Notes: generated by a model from the sequence alone, not told the origin. A stretch of 64,000 nt of DNA from an uncultured Prevotellaceae bacterium (GCA_900317305.1 ONGG01000009.1:18242-82241); one strand, 5' to 3'; shown: positions 27,330 through 38,100, numbered from the stretch's first letter. A program made the numbers and translations.

Positions 27330-28013
27330 ATGGAGAAGCTGACCTTTCAAGAAACTGGCAGACAGTGCATTGCCTACAACAGCCCTCACGCCGAAATGCT
27401 GATGTTACAACCCGTCGACGAACACGACAGGGAGGAACTCGACCTCGAAGTGGAAACAATACAGTCGCTCAGCGACAAGCCATTCCTGTTGGTGGCCTTC
27501 GAGGTGAACGACTGGCAGGCCGACCTCACGCCATGGGCGGCGCCACCTGCCTTCGGGAAAACGCCCTTTGGCGACGGGGCCGAAGCCACCTTGTCGTTCA
27601 TCACCGACCACCTGCTGCCGGCATTGCAGGCATTAGGCTTGGCCGACCTGGCCACGATGCGGCTTGGTCTTGGAGGTTACTCCTTGGCCGGGCTGTTCGC
27701 CCTTTGGGCTGGATATCGGTTGGCACGGTTCGACGGTATCGTGGCCGCCTCGCCCTCGGTTTGGTACGACAATTGGATGGACTATGCCGCCTCACGCCAT
27801 CCTCTTGTACCATCCATCTACCTGAGTCTGGGTGACAAGGAGGAGAAGGCTCGGAACCCCAGAATGGCACGAGTGGGCGATTGCATCCGAAGACAACACG
27901 AATTACTCATCTCGCAGGGCATCCACACTACGCTGGAGTGGAACCCCGGAAACCACTTCAAAGATGCGGGCCTGCGCATGGCCAAAGGATTTGCCTGGCT
28001 TCTGAACAGATGA
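27330..28013 (+). CDS. Alpha/beta-hydrolase, esterase-D/enterochelin-esterase-like
   Basis: A 227-residue cytoplasmic hydrolase without signal peptide. The nucleophile Ser is in GLGGYSLAGLFALW (G-Y-S-L-A-G, residues about 116-121), followed by the typical SPSVWYDNWMDY strand, a likely acid in LSLGDKEE, and the catalytic His in NPGNHFKD near the C-terminus. This is the layout of the esterase D/enterochelin esterase clan. The substrate is unknown. Confidence 0.82.
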   Translation: MEKLTFQETGRQCIAYNSPHAEMLMLQPVDEHDREELDLEVETIQSLSDKPFLLVAFEVNDWQADLTPWAAPPAFGKTPFGDGAEATLSFITDHLLPALQALGLADLATMRLGLGGYSLAGLFALWAGYRLARFDGIVAASPSVWYDNWMDYAASRHPLVPSIYLSLGDKEEKARNPRMARVGDCIRRQHELLISQGIHTTLEWNPGNHFKDAGLRMAKGFAWLLNR

Positions 28014-28092
28014 TTATGGCCGAAGTTCTCAACCACGGAGAAAAATGATAATCCGGAGTTATAAAAAACTACGGAATATGCTGAGATTTTGT

Positions 28093-28123
28093 TTTGCTTT
28101 GTCTTCGCCTTTCACTATATTTG
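28093..28123 (+). promoter_or_regulatory. Upstream promoter of a tandem pair before ftcD
   Basis: TTTG (28093-28096), 19 bases, TATATTTG (28116-28123), directly followed by the GCCGC/GCGGC mini-hairpin of the dispersed repeat. Confidence 0.65.
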
Positions 28124-28155
28124 CCGCTGCGCGGCGAATATAGGATGCGCCTCGG

Positions 28156-28212
28156 AAAAGCAAAATAAATCTTCGATTTATTTTGCTTTTCTCTCGGCTT
28201 TCACTATATTTG
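28156..28212 (+). repeat. Hairpin-promoter repeat, copy 3, driving the hut operon
   Basis: A perfect 15-bp inverted repeat (28156-28170 against 28176-28190) closes a CTTCG loop; its right arm contains the TTTG (28182-28185), followed after 19 bases by TATATTTG (28205-28212). This places a stable hairpin exactly over the -33 element of the promoter nearest ftcD. Confidence 0.75.
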
Positions 28213-28286
28213 CAAGCGGAAGTGATGATAATCACATCTGACAATGAAAAAACACACTACATCATTTTTTTACTCATCTTAAAACC

Positions 28287-29990
28287 ATGGCTATGGAGAG
28301 AAGAATAGTGGAATGCGTGCCCAATTTCAGTGAGGGACGCAACATGGATGCCATCAGGCAGATTTCACAAGAGATAGAACAGACCAAAGGCGTACGACTG
28401 CTCAACGTCGACCCGGGCGAGGCCACCAACCGCACCGTCATCACCTTCGTGGGCGACCCCGACACCGTGGTGGAAGCCGCATTCCGCGCCGTGCGCAAAG
28501 CCGCTCAAGTGATCGACATGCGCCAGCACCACGGGGCACACCCGCGTATCGGCGCCACCGACGTACTGCCCCTCATCCCCGTGAGCGGCATCACCCTGGA
28601 GGAGTGCGCCGAACTGGCACGCCAACTGGCCAAGCGCATTGCCGACGAACTGCGCATACCATGCTATTGCTACGAGGCCGCCGCCTATTCCGAGGAGCGG
28701 CGCAACCTGGCCGTATGCCGCGCCGGCGAGTATGAGGGCATCGCCAAGAAACTCTCCACGCCGGGCAAGGAGCCCGACTTCGGCAGCCGTCCCTACGACG
28801 ACGACATCGCCCGTACGGGATGCACCGTGGTGGGCGCCCGCGACTTCCTCATCGCCGTGAACTTCAACCTGAACACCACCTCCACCCGTCGGGCCAACGC
28901 CATCGCCTTCGACGTGAGGGAGAAAGGACGACCCCGACGCGAGGGCAACCCCATCGTGGGCAAGCCCATGAAGGATGCCGAGGGCAACACCATCATGATT
29001 CCCGGTTCGCTGAAGAAAACCAAGGCCATAGGATGGTTCATCGATGAGTATGGCATCGCACAGGTGTCGATGAACATCACCGACATCAACGTCACGCCGC
29101 TGCACAAGGCATTCGACGAGGTGTGCCGCTGCGCCCAGGCACGGGGCATCCGCGTCACCGGCACCGAAATCGTGGGCCTGGTGCCCAAGCGCACGCTCAT
29201 CGAGGCCGGCAAGTATTTTTTGGAGAAGCAACATCGCTCCACGGGCATTCCCGAAGACGATATCGTGAAAATCGCCATCCACTCGATGGGACTCGACGAC
29301 CTCCGTCCGTTCAACCCCAGGGAGAAAGTCATCGAATACCTGCTCGAGGACGCCAACCAGAAGTCCCGCCTCACCGACCTCACGGTGAAGGGATTCGCCG
29401 AGGAGACATCGCGTGAGTCGCCCGCTCCTGGCGGCGGCACCATCTCGGCCTATATGGGTGCGCTGGGTGCCGCTCTAGGAGCAATGGTGGCCAACCTCTC
29501 TGCCCATAAGGCCGGATGGGACGACCGCTGGCAGGAGTTCAGCCAGAGCGCCGAAGAGGGACAGGCCATCATGGCCGAACTGCTCCACCTCACCGACGAG
29601 GACACTGAGGCCTTCAACCGCATCATGGCGGCCTTCGGCATGCCCAAGACCACCGACCAAGAGAAAGCGGCACGCACCGAGGCCATACAGACGGCCACGC
29701 TCTATGCCTCCGAGGTGCCCCTGCGCACGATGAAGGCAGCCATCAGGGTGATGCCCCTCTGCCGGCTGATGGCCACCGAAGGCAATCCCAACAGCGTGTC
29801 GGACGCCGGTGTGGGAGCCCTGGCCGCAAGGGCCGCCGTGTTGGGTGCCGGACTCAACGTGAAGATCAACGCCGCCTCGCTGCACGACCGCGAGAAAGCC
29901 GAGGCACTCATCCATGAGGCACAGGCTCTCATCGACGAGGCCAACAAAGCCGAGCACAAAATCATGGAAATCGTGGAAGGAAAAATCTAA
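28287..29990 (+). CDS. ftcD: Glutamate formimidoyltransferase / formiminotetrahydrofolate cyclodeaminase
   Basis: Bifunctional enzyme that moves the formimino group from formiminoglutamate to tetrahydrofolate and then releases ammonia, the last stage of one histidine degradation route. In the 567-residue product, residues 1-330 are the transferase (VPNFSEGRN, HHGAHPRIGATDV), and about 360-567 the cyclodeaminase (ESPAPGGGTISAYMGALGAALG). Fusion of the two is the normal form. It begins the ftcD-hutU-hutH-hutI set. Start could be 28287 or 28293. Confidence 0.95.
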   Translation: MAMERRIVECVPNFSEGRNMDAIRQISQEIEQTKGVRLLNVDPGEATNRTVITFVGDPDTVVEAAFRAVRKAAQVIDMRQHHGAHPRIGATDVLPLIPVSGITLEECAELARQLAKRIADELRIPCYCYEAAAYSEERRNLAVCRAGEYEGIAKKLSTPGKEPDFGSRPYDDDIARTGCTVVGARDFLIAVNFNLNTTSTRRANAIAFDVREKGRPRREGNPIVGKPMKDAEGNTIMIPGSLKKTKAIGWFIDEYGIAQVSMNITDINVTPLHKAFDEVCRCAQARGIRVTGTEIVGLVPKRTLIEAGKYFLEKQHRSTGIPEDDIVKIAIHSMGLDDLRPFNPREKVIEYLLEDANQKSRLTDLTVKGFAEETSRESPAPGGGTISAYMGALGAALGAMVANLSAHKAGWDDRWQEFSQSAEEGQAIMAELLHLTDEDTEAFNRIMAAFGMPKTTDQEKAARTEAIQTATLYASEVPLRTMKAAIRVMPLCRLMATEGNPNSVSDAGVGALAARAAVLGAGLNVKINAASLHDREKAEALIHEAQALIDEANKAEHKIMEIVEGKI

Positions 29991-30045
29991 TTTTATTTAG
30001 GAGTTCAGGAGTTCAGACAATAGCCCTGCTTTCTGGAAATTCAAT

Positions 30046-30109
30046 ACTATAAAAACTATAAAAACTATAGAAACTATAGAAACTATAGAAACTATAGAAA
30101 CTATAAAAA
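30046..30109 (+). repeat. CTATAGAAA tandem repeat between ftcD and hutU
   Basis: Seven nine-base units of the form AAACTATA(A/G) in tandem, ending 30 bases before the hutU ATG. The preceding 30001-30017 holds two copies of AGGAGTTC, another widespread intergenic motif in this window. Confidence 0.85.
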
Positions 30110-30138
30110 ATCATCAACCAACCTCAAACATCAATATC

Positions 30139-32142
30139 ATGACCAACGAACAATTCAGAAACGAGATACGTGCAGGCATCCCCGACCAGTTGCCCGCACC
30201 CAAGGCCTACGACCCCGACATCAACCACGCCCCGAAGCGGAAAGACATCCTCACACCCGAAGAGAAACGGCTGGCCCTGCGCAATGCCCTGCGCTACTTC
30301 CCCCAGCACCTGCACGCCACCCTGGCCAAGGAGTTCGCCGACGAGCTGCGCCGCTACGGACGCATCTATATGTACCGCTACCGGCCCGACTACGACATCC
30401 ACGCCCGTCCCATCGACGACTATCCACACCGGTCGCGCGAGGCCGCTGCCATCATGCTGATGATACAAAATAACCTCGACCCCCGCGTGGCACAGCATCC
30501 CCACGAACTCATCATCTATGGCGGCAACGGCGCCATTTTCCAGAACTGGGCCCAGTACCGACTCGTGATGAAATACCTGAGCGAGATGACCGACGAGCAG
30601 ACCCTGGTGATGTACTCCGGACACCCGTTGGGACTCTTCCCCTCGCACAAGAGCGCGCCCCGCGTGGTGGTGACCAACGGCATGGTGATACCCAACTACT
30701 CGAAGCCCGACGACTGGGAGCGGATGAACGCCCTCGGCGTGAGCCAGTATGGGCAGATGACGGCAGGCTCGTATATGTATATCGGACCGCAAGGCATCGT
30801 GCACGGCACCACCATCACCGTGCTCAATGCCGCACGCCGGAAGTTCGCACCCGGCCAGACCGACGCCAAGGGCATGCTCTTCGTGTCGTCGGGACTTGGC
30901 GGTATGTCGGGCGCACAACCCAAGGCAGGCAACATCGCCGGAGTGGTGAGCGTGGTGGCCGAAATCAATCCCAAGGCCGCCTACAAGCGCTACGAGCAAG
31001 GATGGGTAGACGAACTGCACGACCAACTCGACGAACTGATTCCCGCCATCCGCAAGGCGGTGAGCGAGCGCCGCGTGGTGTCGATGGCCTATGTGGGCAA
31101 CGTGGTGGACCTATGGGAACGGCTCGCCAACGAAGACATCAAGGTAGACCTGGGCAGCGACCAGACCTCGCTCCACAATCCGTGGGCCGGCGGCTACTAT
31201 CCCGTGGGACTCACCCTGGAGGAGTCGAAACAGATGATGGCCGAGCAGCCCGAGGCCTTCAAGGAGAAAGTGCGCGAGTCGCTCCGCCGGCAGGTGGCCG
31301 CCATCAACCGGCTCACCGCCAAGGGCATGTACTTCTTCGACTATGGCAACGCCTTCCTTCTGGAGTCGAGCCGTGCCGGAGCCGACATTCTGCTCGACAA
31401 CGGCAACTTCAGATACCCCTCCTACGTTCAGGACATCATGGGACCGCTCTTCTTCGACTACGGATTCGGTCCGTTCCGTTGGGTATGCACCTCGTGCGAC
31501 CCCGACGACCTGGCCCTTACCGACCAGTTGGCCGCCGAGGCCCTGGAGGAAATCCGCAAGACGGCTACCGACGACATTCGCGGTCAGCTCGACGACAATA
31601 TCCATTGGATCAAGGAGGCCGGGCGCAACCACCTGGTGGTGGGTTCGCAGGCCCGCATCCTCTATGCCGATGCCCAGGGGCGCACGGCCATCGCACTGGC
31701 GTTCAACCGCGCCATCCGCGAGGGCAGGCTCAAGGCCCCCGTGGTGCTCGGCCGCGACCACCACGACGTGTCGGGCACCGACTCGCCCTTCCGCGAGACC
31801 AGCAACATCTACGACGGATCGCGCTTCTGTGCCGACATGGCGGTGCAAAACGTCATCGGCGACGCCTTCCGTGGAGCCACCTGGGTGTCGCTGCACAACG
31901 GCGGCGGCGTAGGCTGGGGCGAAGTCATCAACGGCGGTTTCGGCATGGTGATCGACGGCAGTGAGGCCAGCGACGCCAAGATACGCGAGATGCTCTTCTG
32001 GGACGTGAACAACGGCATCGCACGCCGAGGCTGGGCCCGCAACACCGGCGCGCTCGACGCCATCCGCCGCGAGATGGAACGCACCCCCCAACTGGTGGTC
32101 ACCCTACCCCACCTGGTGAACGACGACATCCTAAACCCCTAA
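30139..32142 (+). CDS. hutU: Urocanate hydratase
   Basis: NAD-dependent hydration of urocanate to imidazolonepropionate, the second step of histidine breakdown. The 667-residue product contains ELIIYGGNGAIFQNW, MYSGHPLGLFPSH, the NAD-loop motif GLGGMSGAQPKA, GRDHHDVSGTDSPFRET, and VSLHNGGGVGWGE. Length is of the longer form common in Bacteroidota. It is flanked by repeat-filled gaps but in the same orientation as ftcD and hutH. Confidence 0.96.
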   Translation: MTNEQFRNEIRAGIPDQLPAPKAYDPDINHAPKRKDILTPEEKRLALRNALRYFPQHLHATLAKEFADELRRYGRIYMYRYRPDYDIHARPIDDYPHRSREAAAIMLMIQNNLDPRVAQHPHELIIYGGNGAIFQNWAQYRLVMKYLSEMTDEQTLVMYSGHPLGLFPSHKSAPRVVVTNGMVIPNYSKPDDWERMNALGVSQYGQMTAGSYMYIGPQGIVHGTTITVLNAARRKFAPGQTDAKGMLFVSSGLGGMSGAQPKAGNIAGVVSVVAEINPKAAYKRYEQGWVDELHDQLDELIPAIRKAVSERRVVSMAYVGNVVDLWERLANEDIKVDLGSDQTSLHNPWAGGYYPVGLTLEESKQMMAEQPEAFKEKVRESLRRQVAAINRLTAKGMYFFDYGNAFLLESSRAGADILLDNGNFRYPSYVQDIMGPLFFDYGFGPFRWVCTSCDPDDLALTDQLAAEALEEIRKTATDDIRGQLDDNIHWIKEAGRNHLVVGSQARILYADAQGRTAIALAFNRAIREGRLKAPVVLGRDHHDVSGTDSPFRETSNIYDGSRFCADMAVQNVIGDAFRGATWVSLHNGGGVGWGEVINGGFGMVIDGSEASDAKIREMLFWDVNNGIARRGWARNTGALDAIRREMERTPQLVVTLPHLVNDDILNP

Positions 32143-32199
32143 AGACCCTAAAGTCCTTAAAGACCTTAAAGTCCCGAAAGACCTTAAAGACCTTAAAAG
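32138..32199 (+). repeat. CCTTAAAGA tandem repeat between hutU and hutH
   Basis: Seven or so nine-base units (CCCTAAAGA, CCTTAAAGT, CCTTAAAGA) filling the entire gap from the hutU stop to just before hutH. It is a different unit from, but the same length as, the array before hutU. Confidence 0.85.
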
Positions 32200-32206
32200 C
32201 CAACAT

Positions 32207-33691
32207 ATGATACACCAAATCAGTGCCGGTCATCTGACACAAGACATGATCGACGACATCATCACCCACGGCTACAAGTTGCAACTGGGTGACGACTCAC
32301 GCCAACGTATCGTGCGCTGCCGCGAATACCTCGACCGCAAGATTGCCGAGGCCGACAAGCCCATCTATGGCGTCACCACCGGATTCGGGTCGCTCTGCGA
32401 CATCAACATCGATGCCGACCAGATGGCCGAACTGCAAATCAACCTGATGATGTCGCACGCCTGCGGCATCGGTGAGCGCATGCCCAACGAAATCGTGAAA
32501 ATCATGCTGCTGCTCAAGGTGCAGTCGCTCAGTTACGGCTACTCCGGCATCAAACTCGACACCGTGGAGCGGCTCATCGACTTCTTCAACAACGACATCT
32601 ACCCCATCGTCTACCAACAGGGTTCGGTGGGCGCCTCAGGCGACCTCGTGCCCTTAGCACACCTCTGCCTGCCGCTGGTGGGTCTGGGCGAGGTGGAATG
32701 GAAAGGCGAACGCATGACGGGTGCCGAAATCCTGCACCGCATGGGATGGGAGCCCATCCGCCTGGGTTCAAAAGAGGGCCTCGCCCTCCTCAACGGCACA
32801 CAGAACATGAGCGCGCTGGCCGTATGGTCGCTCATCAAGGCCAAGCGCCTCGTGGCCTGGGCCGACACCATTGCCGCCATGTCGCTCGAGGCTTTCGACG
32901 GGCGCATGGAGCCCTTCAACGTGGCGGTACACCTGGTGCGCTCGCACAAGGGACAGATAGCCACCGCCGTGAACATGAACAAGTTGCTCAAAGGCAGCCA
33001 GATGATTGCACAGCCCAAGGTGAATGTGCAAGACCCCTACTCTTTCCGCTGCATCCCACAGGTGCATGGCGCGGTGAAAGACACGCTCTCGTACGTGAAA
33101 TCGGTGGTCGACATCGAGATCAACGCCGCCACCGACAACCCCACCGTCTGTCCCGACGACGACCTCATCATCTCGGCGGGCAACTTCCACGGCGAGCCCA
33201 TCGCCCTGCCCATGGACTTCCTCTGCATCGCCATGAGCGAACTGGGCAACATCTCGGAACGGCGCACCTACAAACTGGTGTCGGGCAAGCGCGGACTGCC
33301 CAGTTTCCTCGTGGCCGAGCCAGGACTCAACAGCGGGTTCATGATTGCCCAATACACCGCGGCCTCTATCGTGAGCCAGAGCAAGACGCTCTGCATGCCC
33401 TCCTCGGCCGACAGCATCCCCACCTCGCAGGGACAGGAAGACCATGTGAGCATGGGAGCCAACTCGGGCACCAAACTGCTGCGCGTGACCGACAACACCG
33501 AGCGGGTGCTCGCCATCGAACTCTTCACTGCCGCCCAGGCCCTCGACTTCCGCCGCCCGCTGCGCTCATCGCCCGTCATCGAGCGGTTGCACGAGGCCTA
33601 CCGCCAGGTGGTGCCCTTCATCGACCACGATGTGGTGATGTATCCTCACATCGCCCAAACCGTGAAATTCTTAAGAGAATACACACTATAG
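32207..33691 (+). CDS. hutH: Histidine ammonia-lyase
   Basis: Deaminates histidine to urocanate. The 494-residue product has YGVTTGFGSLCD near the N-terminus and the self-cyclising Ala-Ser-Gly (MIO cofactor) in GSVGASGDLVPLAH at about residues 142-144, plus QDPYSFRCIPQVHGA and QEDHVSMG. These distinguish aromatic amino-acid lyases and, given the neighbours, histidine as substrate. Third gene of the hut set. Confidence 0.96.
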   Translation: MIHQISAGHLTQDMIDDIITHGYKLQLGDDSRQRIVRCREYLDRKIAEADKPIYGVTTGFGSLCDINIDADQMAELQINLMMSHACGIGERMPNEIVKIMLLLKVQSLSYGYSGIKLDTVERLIDFFNNDIYPIVYQQGSVGASGDLVPLAHLCLPLVGLGEVEWKGERMTGAEILHRMGWEPIRLGSKEGLALLNGTQNMSALAVWSLIKAKRLVAWADTIAAMSLEAFDGRMEPFNVAVHLVRSHKGQIATAVNMNKLLKGSQMIAQPKVNVQDPYSFRCIPQVHGAVKDTLSYVKSVVDIEINAATDNPTVCPDDDLIISAGNFHGEPIALPMDFLCIAMSELGNISERRTYKLVSGKRGLPSFLVAEPGLNSGFMIAQYTAASIVSQSKTLCMPSSADSIPTSQGQEDHVSMGANSGTKLLRVTDNTERVLAIELFTAAQALDFRRPLRSSPVIERLHEAYRQVVPFIDHDVVMYPHIAQTVKFLREYTL

Positions 33692-33714
33692 AAGACTAGG
33701 AGCCCTAGAAAAAA

Positions 33715-34968
33715 ATGTCAAAAACCCTCATCACACATATCGGCACCCTGGCGGGCATCCACCCTCGTGAGACGCTGCGCCTCTCGGGCCAGGAGATGAA
33801 GCACCTGGGCGTCATCCACGATGCCTGGCTGCTCACCGACGACAACCGCATCGCCGCCTTCGGCGGCATGGACCAACTCGATGCCCTCGACGCCTCGCCC
33901 ACCCTCACCATCGACGCCAGGGGCGGTACGGTGCTGCCCTGCTGGTGCGACCCCCACACCCACCTGGTGTATGCGGGCAGCCGCGAGGGGGAGTTTGAGG
34001 ATAAGATTCGCGGACTGTCGTATGCCGAGATTGCCCGTCGTGGCGGTGGCATCCTCAACTCTGCCGACCGCCTGCACGAGATGAGCGAAGACGAGCTGGT
34101 GGAAGCCACCCTGCAGCGGCTCAACGAGATGATGGGCCACGGCACGGGATGCGTGGAAATCAAGAGCGGATATGGCCTGAACACCGCCGACGAACTGAAG
34201 ATGCTGCGCGTGGTACGGCGGCTGAAGGAGCTGACGCCCATGCGCATCGTCGCCACCTTCCTCGGTGCCCATGCCGTGGGCAGGGCCTACACCGGACGGC
34301 AAGCCGAATATGTGGACCTGGTCATCAACGAGATGATTCCGGCCGTGGCCGAAGAGCAGTTGGCCGACTACATCGACGTATTCTGCGACGAGGGTTTCTT
34401 CACCCCCGACGAGACCGCCCGCATTCTTGAGGCCGGCGACCGCTATGGCATGCGCCCCAAGATTCATGCCTGCGAACTGAAGTCGTCGGGCGGTGTGGAG
34501 GTGGGAGTGGCCCACGACGCATTGTCGATAGACCATCTGGAGAGCGCCAGCGACCACGACCTCGACCTGCTGGCCCATTCCCCCGCCATGCCCACCTTGC
34601 TTCCCGGCACCTCGTTCTTCCTCAATATGCCCTATGCCCGTGGCCGCCAACTCATCGATCGCGGACTGGCCATCGCCCTCGCCACCGACTGCAACCCTGG
34701 CAGCACCCCCTCGGCCGACATGAAGTTTGTGGTGTCGCTGGCCTGTATCAAGATGCGGCTCGAGCCTGCCGAGGCCCTGAATGCAGCCACCCTGAATGCC
34801 GCCTACGCCATGGGCCTGAGCCACGACTACGGTTCCATAGCCGTGGGCAAGAGGGCCAACCTACAAATCACCAAGCCCATCCCATCACTAGCATACATCC
34901 CCTATGCCTATACCCGCGACATCGTGAGCAAGGTGATGATTGAGGGCGAGATGGTCTCCATTTCCTAA
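33715..34968 (+). CDS. hutI: Imidazolonepropionase
   Basis: Metal-dependent amidohydrolase that opens imidazolonepropionate to formiminoglutamate. The 417-residue product shows the metal-site DPHTHLVYAGSRE, EIKSGYGLN, FLGAHA, HACELKSSGG, and the late Asp in ATDCNPGS. With hutH, hutU and ftcD it completes conversion of histidine to glutamate. It starts 23 bases after hutH. Confidence 0.95.
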   Translation: MSKTLITHIGTLAGIHPRETLRLSGQEMKHLGVIHDAWLLTDDNRIAAFGGMDQLDALDASPTLTIDARGGTVLPCWCDPHTHLVYAGSREGEFEDKIRGLSYAEIARRGGGILNSADRLHEMSEDELVEATLQRLNEMMGHGTGCVEIKSGYGLNTADELKMLRVVRRLKELTPMRIVATFLGAHAVGRAYTGRQAEYVDLVINEMIPAVAEEQLADYIDVFCDEGFFTPDETARILEAGDRYGMRPKIHACELKSSGGVEVGVAHDALSIDHLESASDHDLDLLAHSPAMPTLLPGTSFFLNMPYARGRQLIDRGLAIALATDCNPGSTPSADMKFVVSLACIKMRLEPAEALNAATLNAAYAMGLSHDYGSIAVGKRANLQITKPIPSLAYIPYAYTRDIVSKVMIEGEMVSIS

Positions 34969-34980
34969 GGGAAAAATGGC

Positions 34981-35033
34981 TTTATAATCCATCCGAAACG
35001 ATGATTTTTAAGGCGTTTCGGATGGATTATAAA
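34981..35033 (+). terminator. Long hairpin after hutI, first of a pair
   Basis: A perfect 20-bp stem (34981-35000 against 35014-35033) with a 13-base loop. It sits 12 bases after the hutI stop, so transcript termination or 3-prime protection is likely, although no strong T-run follows. Confidence 0.65.
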
Positions 35034-35035
35034 TT

Positions 35036-35090
35036 ATAATGCTTCCGAAACGATGTTTTTTTAGGGTGTTTCGGAAGCTTTATAATTATG
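35036..35090 (+). repeat. Second hairpin, diverged copy of the first
   Basis: TATAATGCTTCCGAAAC pairs with GTTTCGGAAGCTTTATA with one mismatch. Its loop-proximal part (CCGAAACGATG, T-run, GTTTCGG) is the same as in the hairpin at 34981, while the outer stem differs and still pairs. Confidence 0.6.
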
Positions 35091-35177
35091 TTATTGAAGT
35101 TTCGCATTCGCTCAACTTCTAGTAGTTCGGGAGTTCGGGAGTTACAGGAGTTCAGCCATCTCACCTTGTGAGCGGCA

Positions 35178-38100
35178 TCACCTTGTGAGCGAGAACTTCA
35201 GGCTCAGGCCGAAGTCGCGGGTGGTGGTGGGATAGCTGTTGGCCGAGAGCAGCGGGGTGTTCACCTGCTGGTCGTAGTAGAAGGTCATGGTCATCAATTT
35301 CGAGATGGTATAGTCGGCCTTGAACGAGAACTTCAGGGCCGTGTTGCCGTTCGACGCGTTGCTCGTCATCGTAGCGATGTCGCGCAGGATGTTGGCCTGC
35401 TTGCGATAAGAGAAGTCGAAGCGCAGGTTCAGGTCGTGGTTGAAATTCTTCGACGACGATGAGGATGACGACCGGCTACTGCTGCTGTCCCTGTTATTGC
35501 TGTTCTTATCGTTCTCGTTGCCCTTGCCATCGCCTTCATTGCCTTTTTTGCCTTTCACCTTGCGATGGTTGCTTCCACCGAAGAGTTTGAAGTCATTGAT
35601 CTTGTATCCCATGCCGATGACCCAGTCGTTGCTGGTGGCCTCCTGCAGCTGCACGCTGGTGGTGCTGAGCGTCAGCACGCGTGTGGTCTTGTACTCCACC
35701 TTGCAGGAGAGATTGTTGTGCAAGGTGACCTCGAGGCCGAGGAGCGGCGAGAAGTTCTCGTTGATGCTCACCGTGGAGATGTTGAACATGCTGCTGGGCA
35801 CCGGGTTGCCCGTAGTGGCATCGGTGACGAATCCCAGACCGTTCATGAATTCCTGCCATGTGCTGAAACTGGCGTAGGAGCCCACGGCGAAGATGCTCTT
35901 GTAGGAATGACTGAGGTTGACGCTCTTGAAGAGTTCCTTGAAAGGCGAGAGCTTGCCCAGTCCGGAGTAGCGCACCGACCAGTTGGGCAGCATCCTGGAG
36001 ATGGAGGGGAAGATATCGAGCGACTTGCCGCCCATGCTGGTGTAGGAGGCGAGGAAGGCCGGTATCATCACATCGGCGCTGTAGAGTCCCACCCCACCGT
36101 TGGCCGGGTCGAACGTCTTGCCTGCCAACTGTGAGCCACGGGGGTAGACCGACCCTTCGTACTTGGCCTCCACACGCTGTCTGAATCCCTCGAGCGAGGC
36201 ACAGAACTTGTCGAACGTGGCCGAATGGTATCCGTTGTTGGCATCGCCCATACTCTCGAAAGCCGAGCCGATCGATATGGTGGTGAGGGTGAGGTTGCCC
36301 GACCGTGTGGTGGGGTTGCCCTCGTACATGAACTGGATGCGCTGCGCCTTGGTCTCGGTGTGGCTGGCATTGAGGTCGATCTTCAGGTCGCGTGCCGGCT
36401 CAAGCGTCATCTTGAGCTGCACGTCGCGGGTGAGGCTGGTAGAGGCCGGTGTGGCCACGCTTTCGCTGATGAACAGCCAGTCGTTGCGGCGTGCTTTCTC
36501 CACATAGTCGTCGCCATTGAAGCCGAAGGCGAAATCGAGACCCGGACTGAGCACGTCGCCCCTGCGCTGTCCGAAGGCATCGCCGATGTTGGGCATGAAT
36601 CCCGGAATCGACATCATCCGGTTGGTGGTGTAGGTGAAGTTGATGGAGCGCACCATCATCAGTCCGCGGGCGATGACCTGTGCGGTCTTATACCATGTCT
36701 TGTCATCGAGCGGCGGTTTGGCGGTGACCGTGATTTTCATCTTCACCGCCGAATCGTTCTTGTTGATGACCTTGATCTTGTTGTCGTCCACCACCTTGTA
36801 TTTCACGGGTATGGTCTTGCCCTCCTCGTTCTTTGCCGTGACGATGAGCCTGCGGCTCTTCTTGTTGTGTGCCACCACCAGCGAGGTGTCGCCCTTCACC
36901 ACGATCTCCTTCTCGAAGGTGTTCTTGTTCTTGGGCAGGGCAGCCTTCTTCTTGTCGTCGTCGGTAGCCTCGCCCTCTTTCTTCACCTTGGCGTTCTTGT
37001 CGGCCTTCGCATCCTTGCCCTTCGTGTCTTTCTTGTTGTTGGTGAGCGCCTTGTTGAACCGCTCATTGGCCTTCTTCAGGAATGGGATATGGTCGTAGAA
37101 TTTCTGCAGGTTGAGCGAGCCGTTGATCTTGAAGGTGCTGTTGTTGGAGATCTGGTTGCCCAGCGAGTTTCCCTCGGCGGTATCGGTACCACGCACCCAC
37201 CTGTAGGAGGAGTTGTAGGTCACGTCGCTGTTCAGCCAGTCGAGAATGGGTATGAGGTTGAGCGGCACATGATAGGATGCCGAGAAGCTCTGGTTGTAGT
37301 CGAGCGGTGTGCCCAGGTTCTTGATTGAGGTGATGACAGAGTCTTTCCAAGCCGTGTAGGCGTCGGGGTAATAGTCCTTGTTGATGGGTGTATACGGCTC
37401 CTCAATCTCGGCCAGAGTGGCACTCTGGAAGTTCATGTGCAGGTTCTTGGTGAGGTCCCACCTGAGCGAGAAATCCCTGTGCCACTGGAACTGCTCATTG
37501 AACTTGATGGGCAGCGACGTGGACGAGAGATTCTCCATGTCGCGCTCCTGCAGCTCGTAGTAGTGACGGGTGAGGTTGGTGTTGAACGACACGTTCTGCG
37601 GCAGGTAGTTGAGGCTGAAGCGCTTGGCTATCTCAAACCATTTCGACTTCGACTTGATGAGTTTCTTGAAAGGTTCCCAGGCCTTGAACACCGGCGTCCA
37701 GCTATAGGCCATCGCCGCCTTCCACGTGTCGTCGTTCTCATAGACGGTGGTGTTGCCCGTGGTGTGGTCGTGCGAATGGCTGTAGGAGAACGAGAAGTTG
37801 GCGGGGTCGTAGGGCATGGGGTGCCGCTTGTTGGCGATGCCCACCCTGACATTGGAGAGCGAGAAGTTGGTGTTGGTGACATTGGTCACGACAATCGACT
37901 CGATGGAGTCGCGCTCTTGCTTCGACTCCGTGGCATCGAGCGCGTCGTCGAGCAGCATGTCGGTGTCGAGCGGGTTGTATTTGGGCTTGGTCTTCTCCTT
38001 GCTCACATGGTAGTAGAGCGGAGCCGACACCTTGGCCTTGTCGGGGAAGAACTTACCCAGTTCGAGTTGCGTGGTGAACGAGAAGTTCTGGTAGTTGTCC

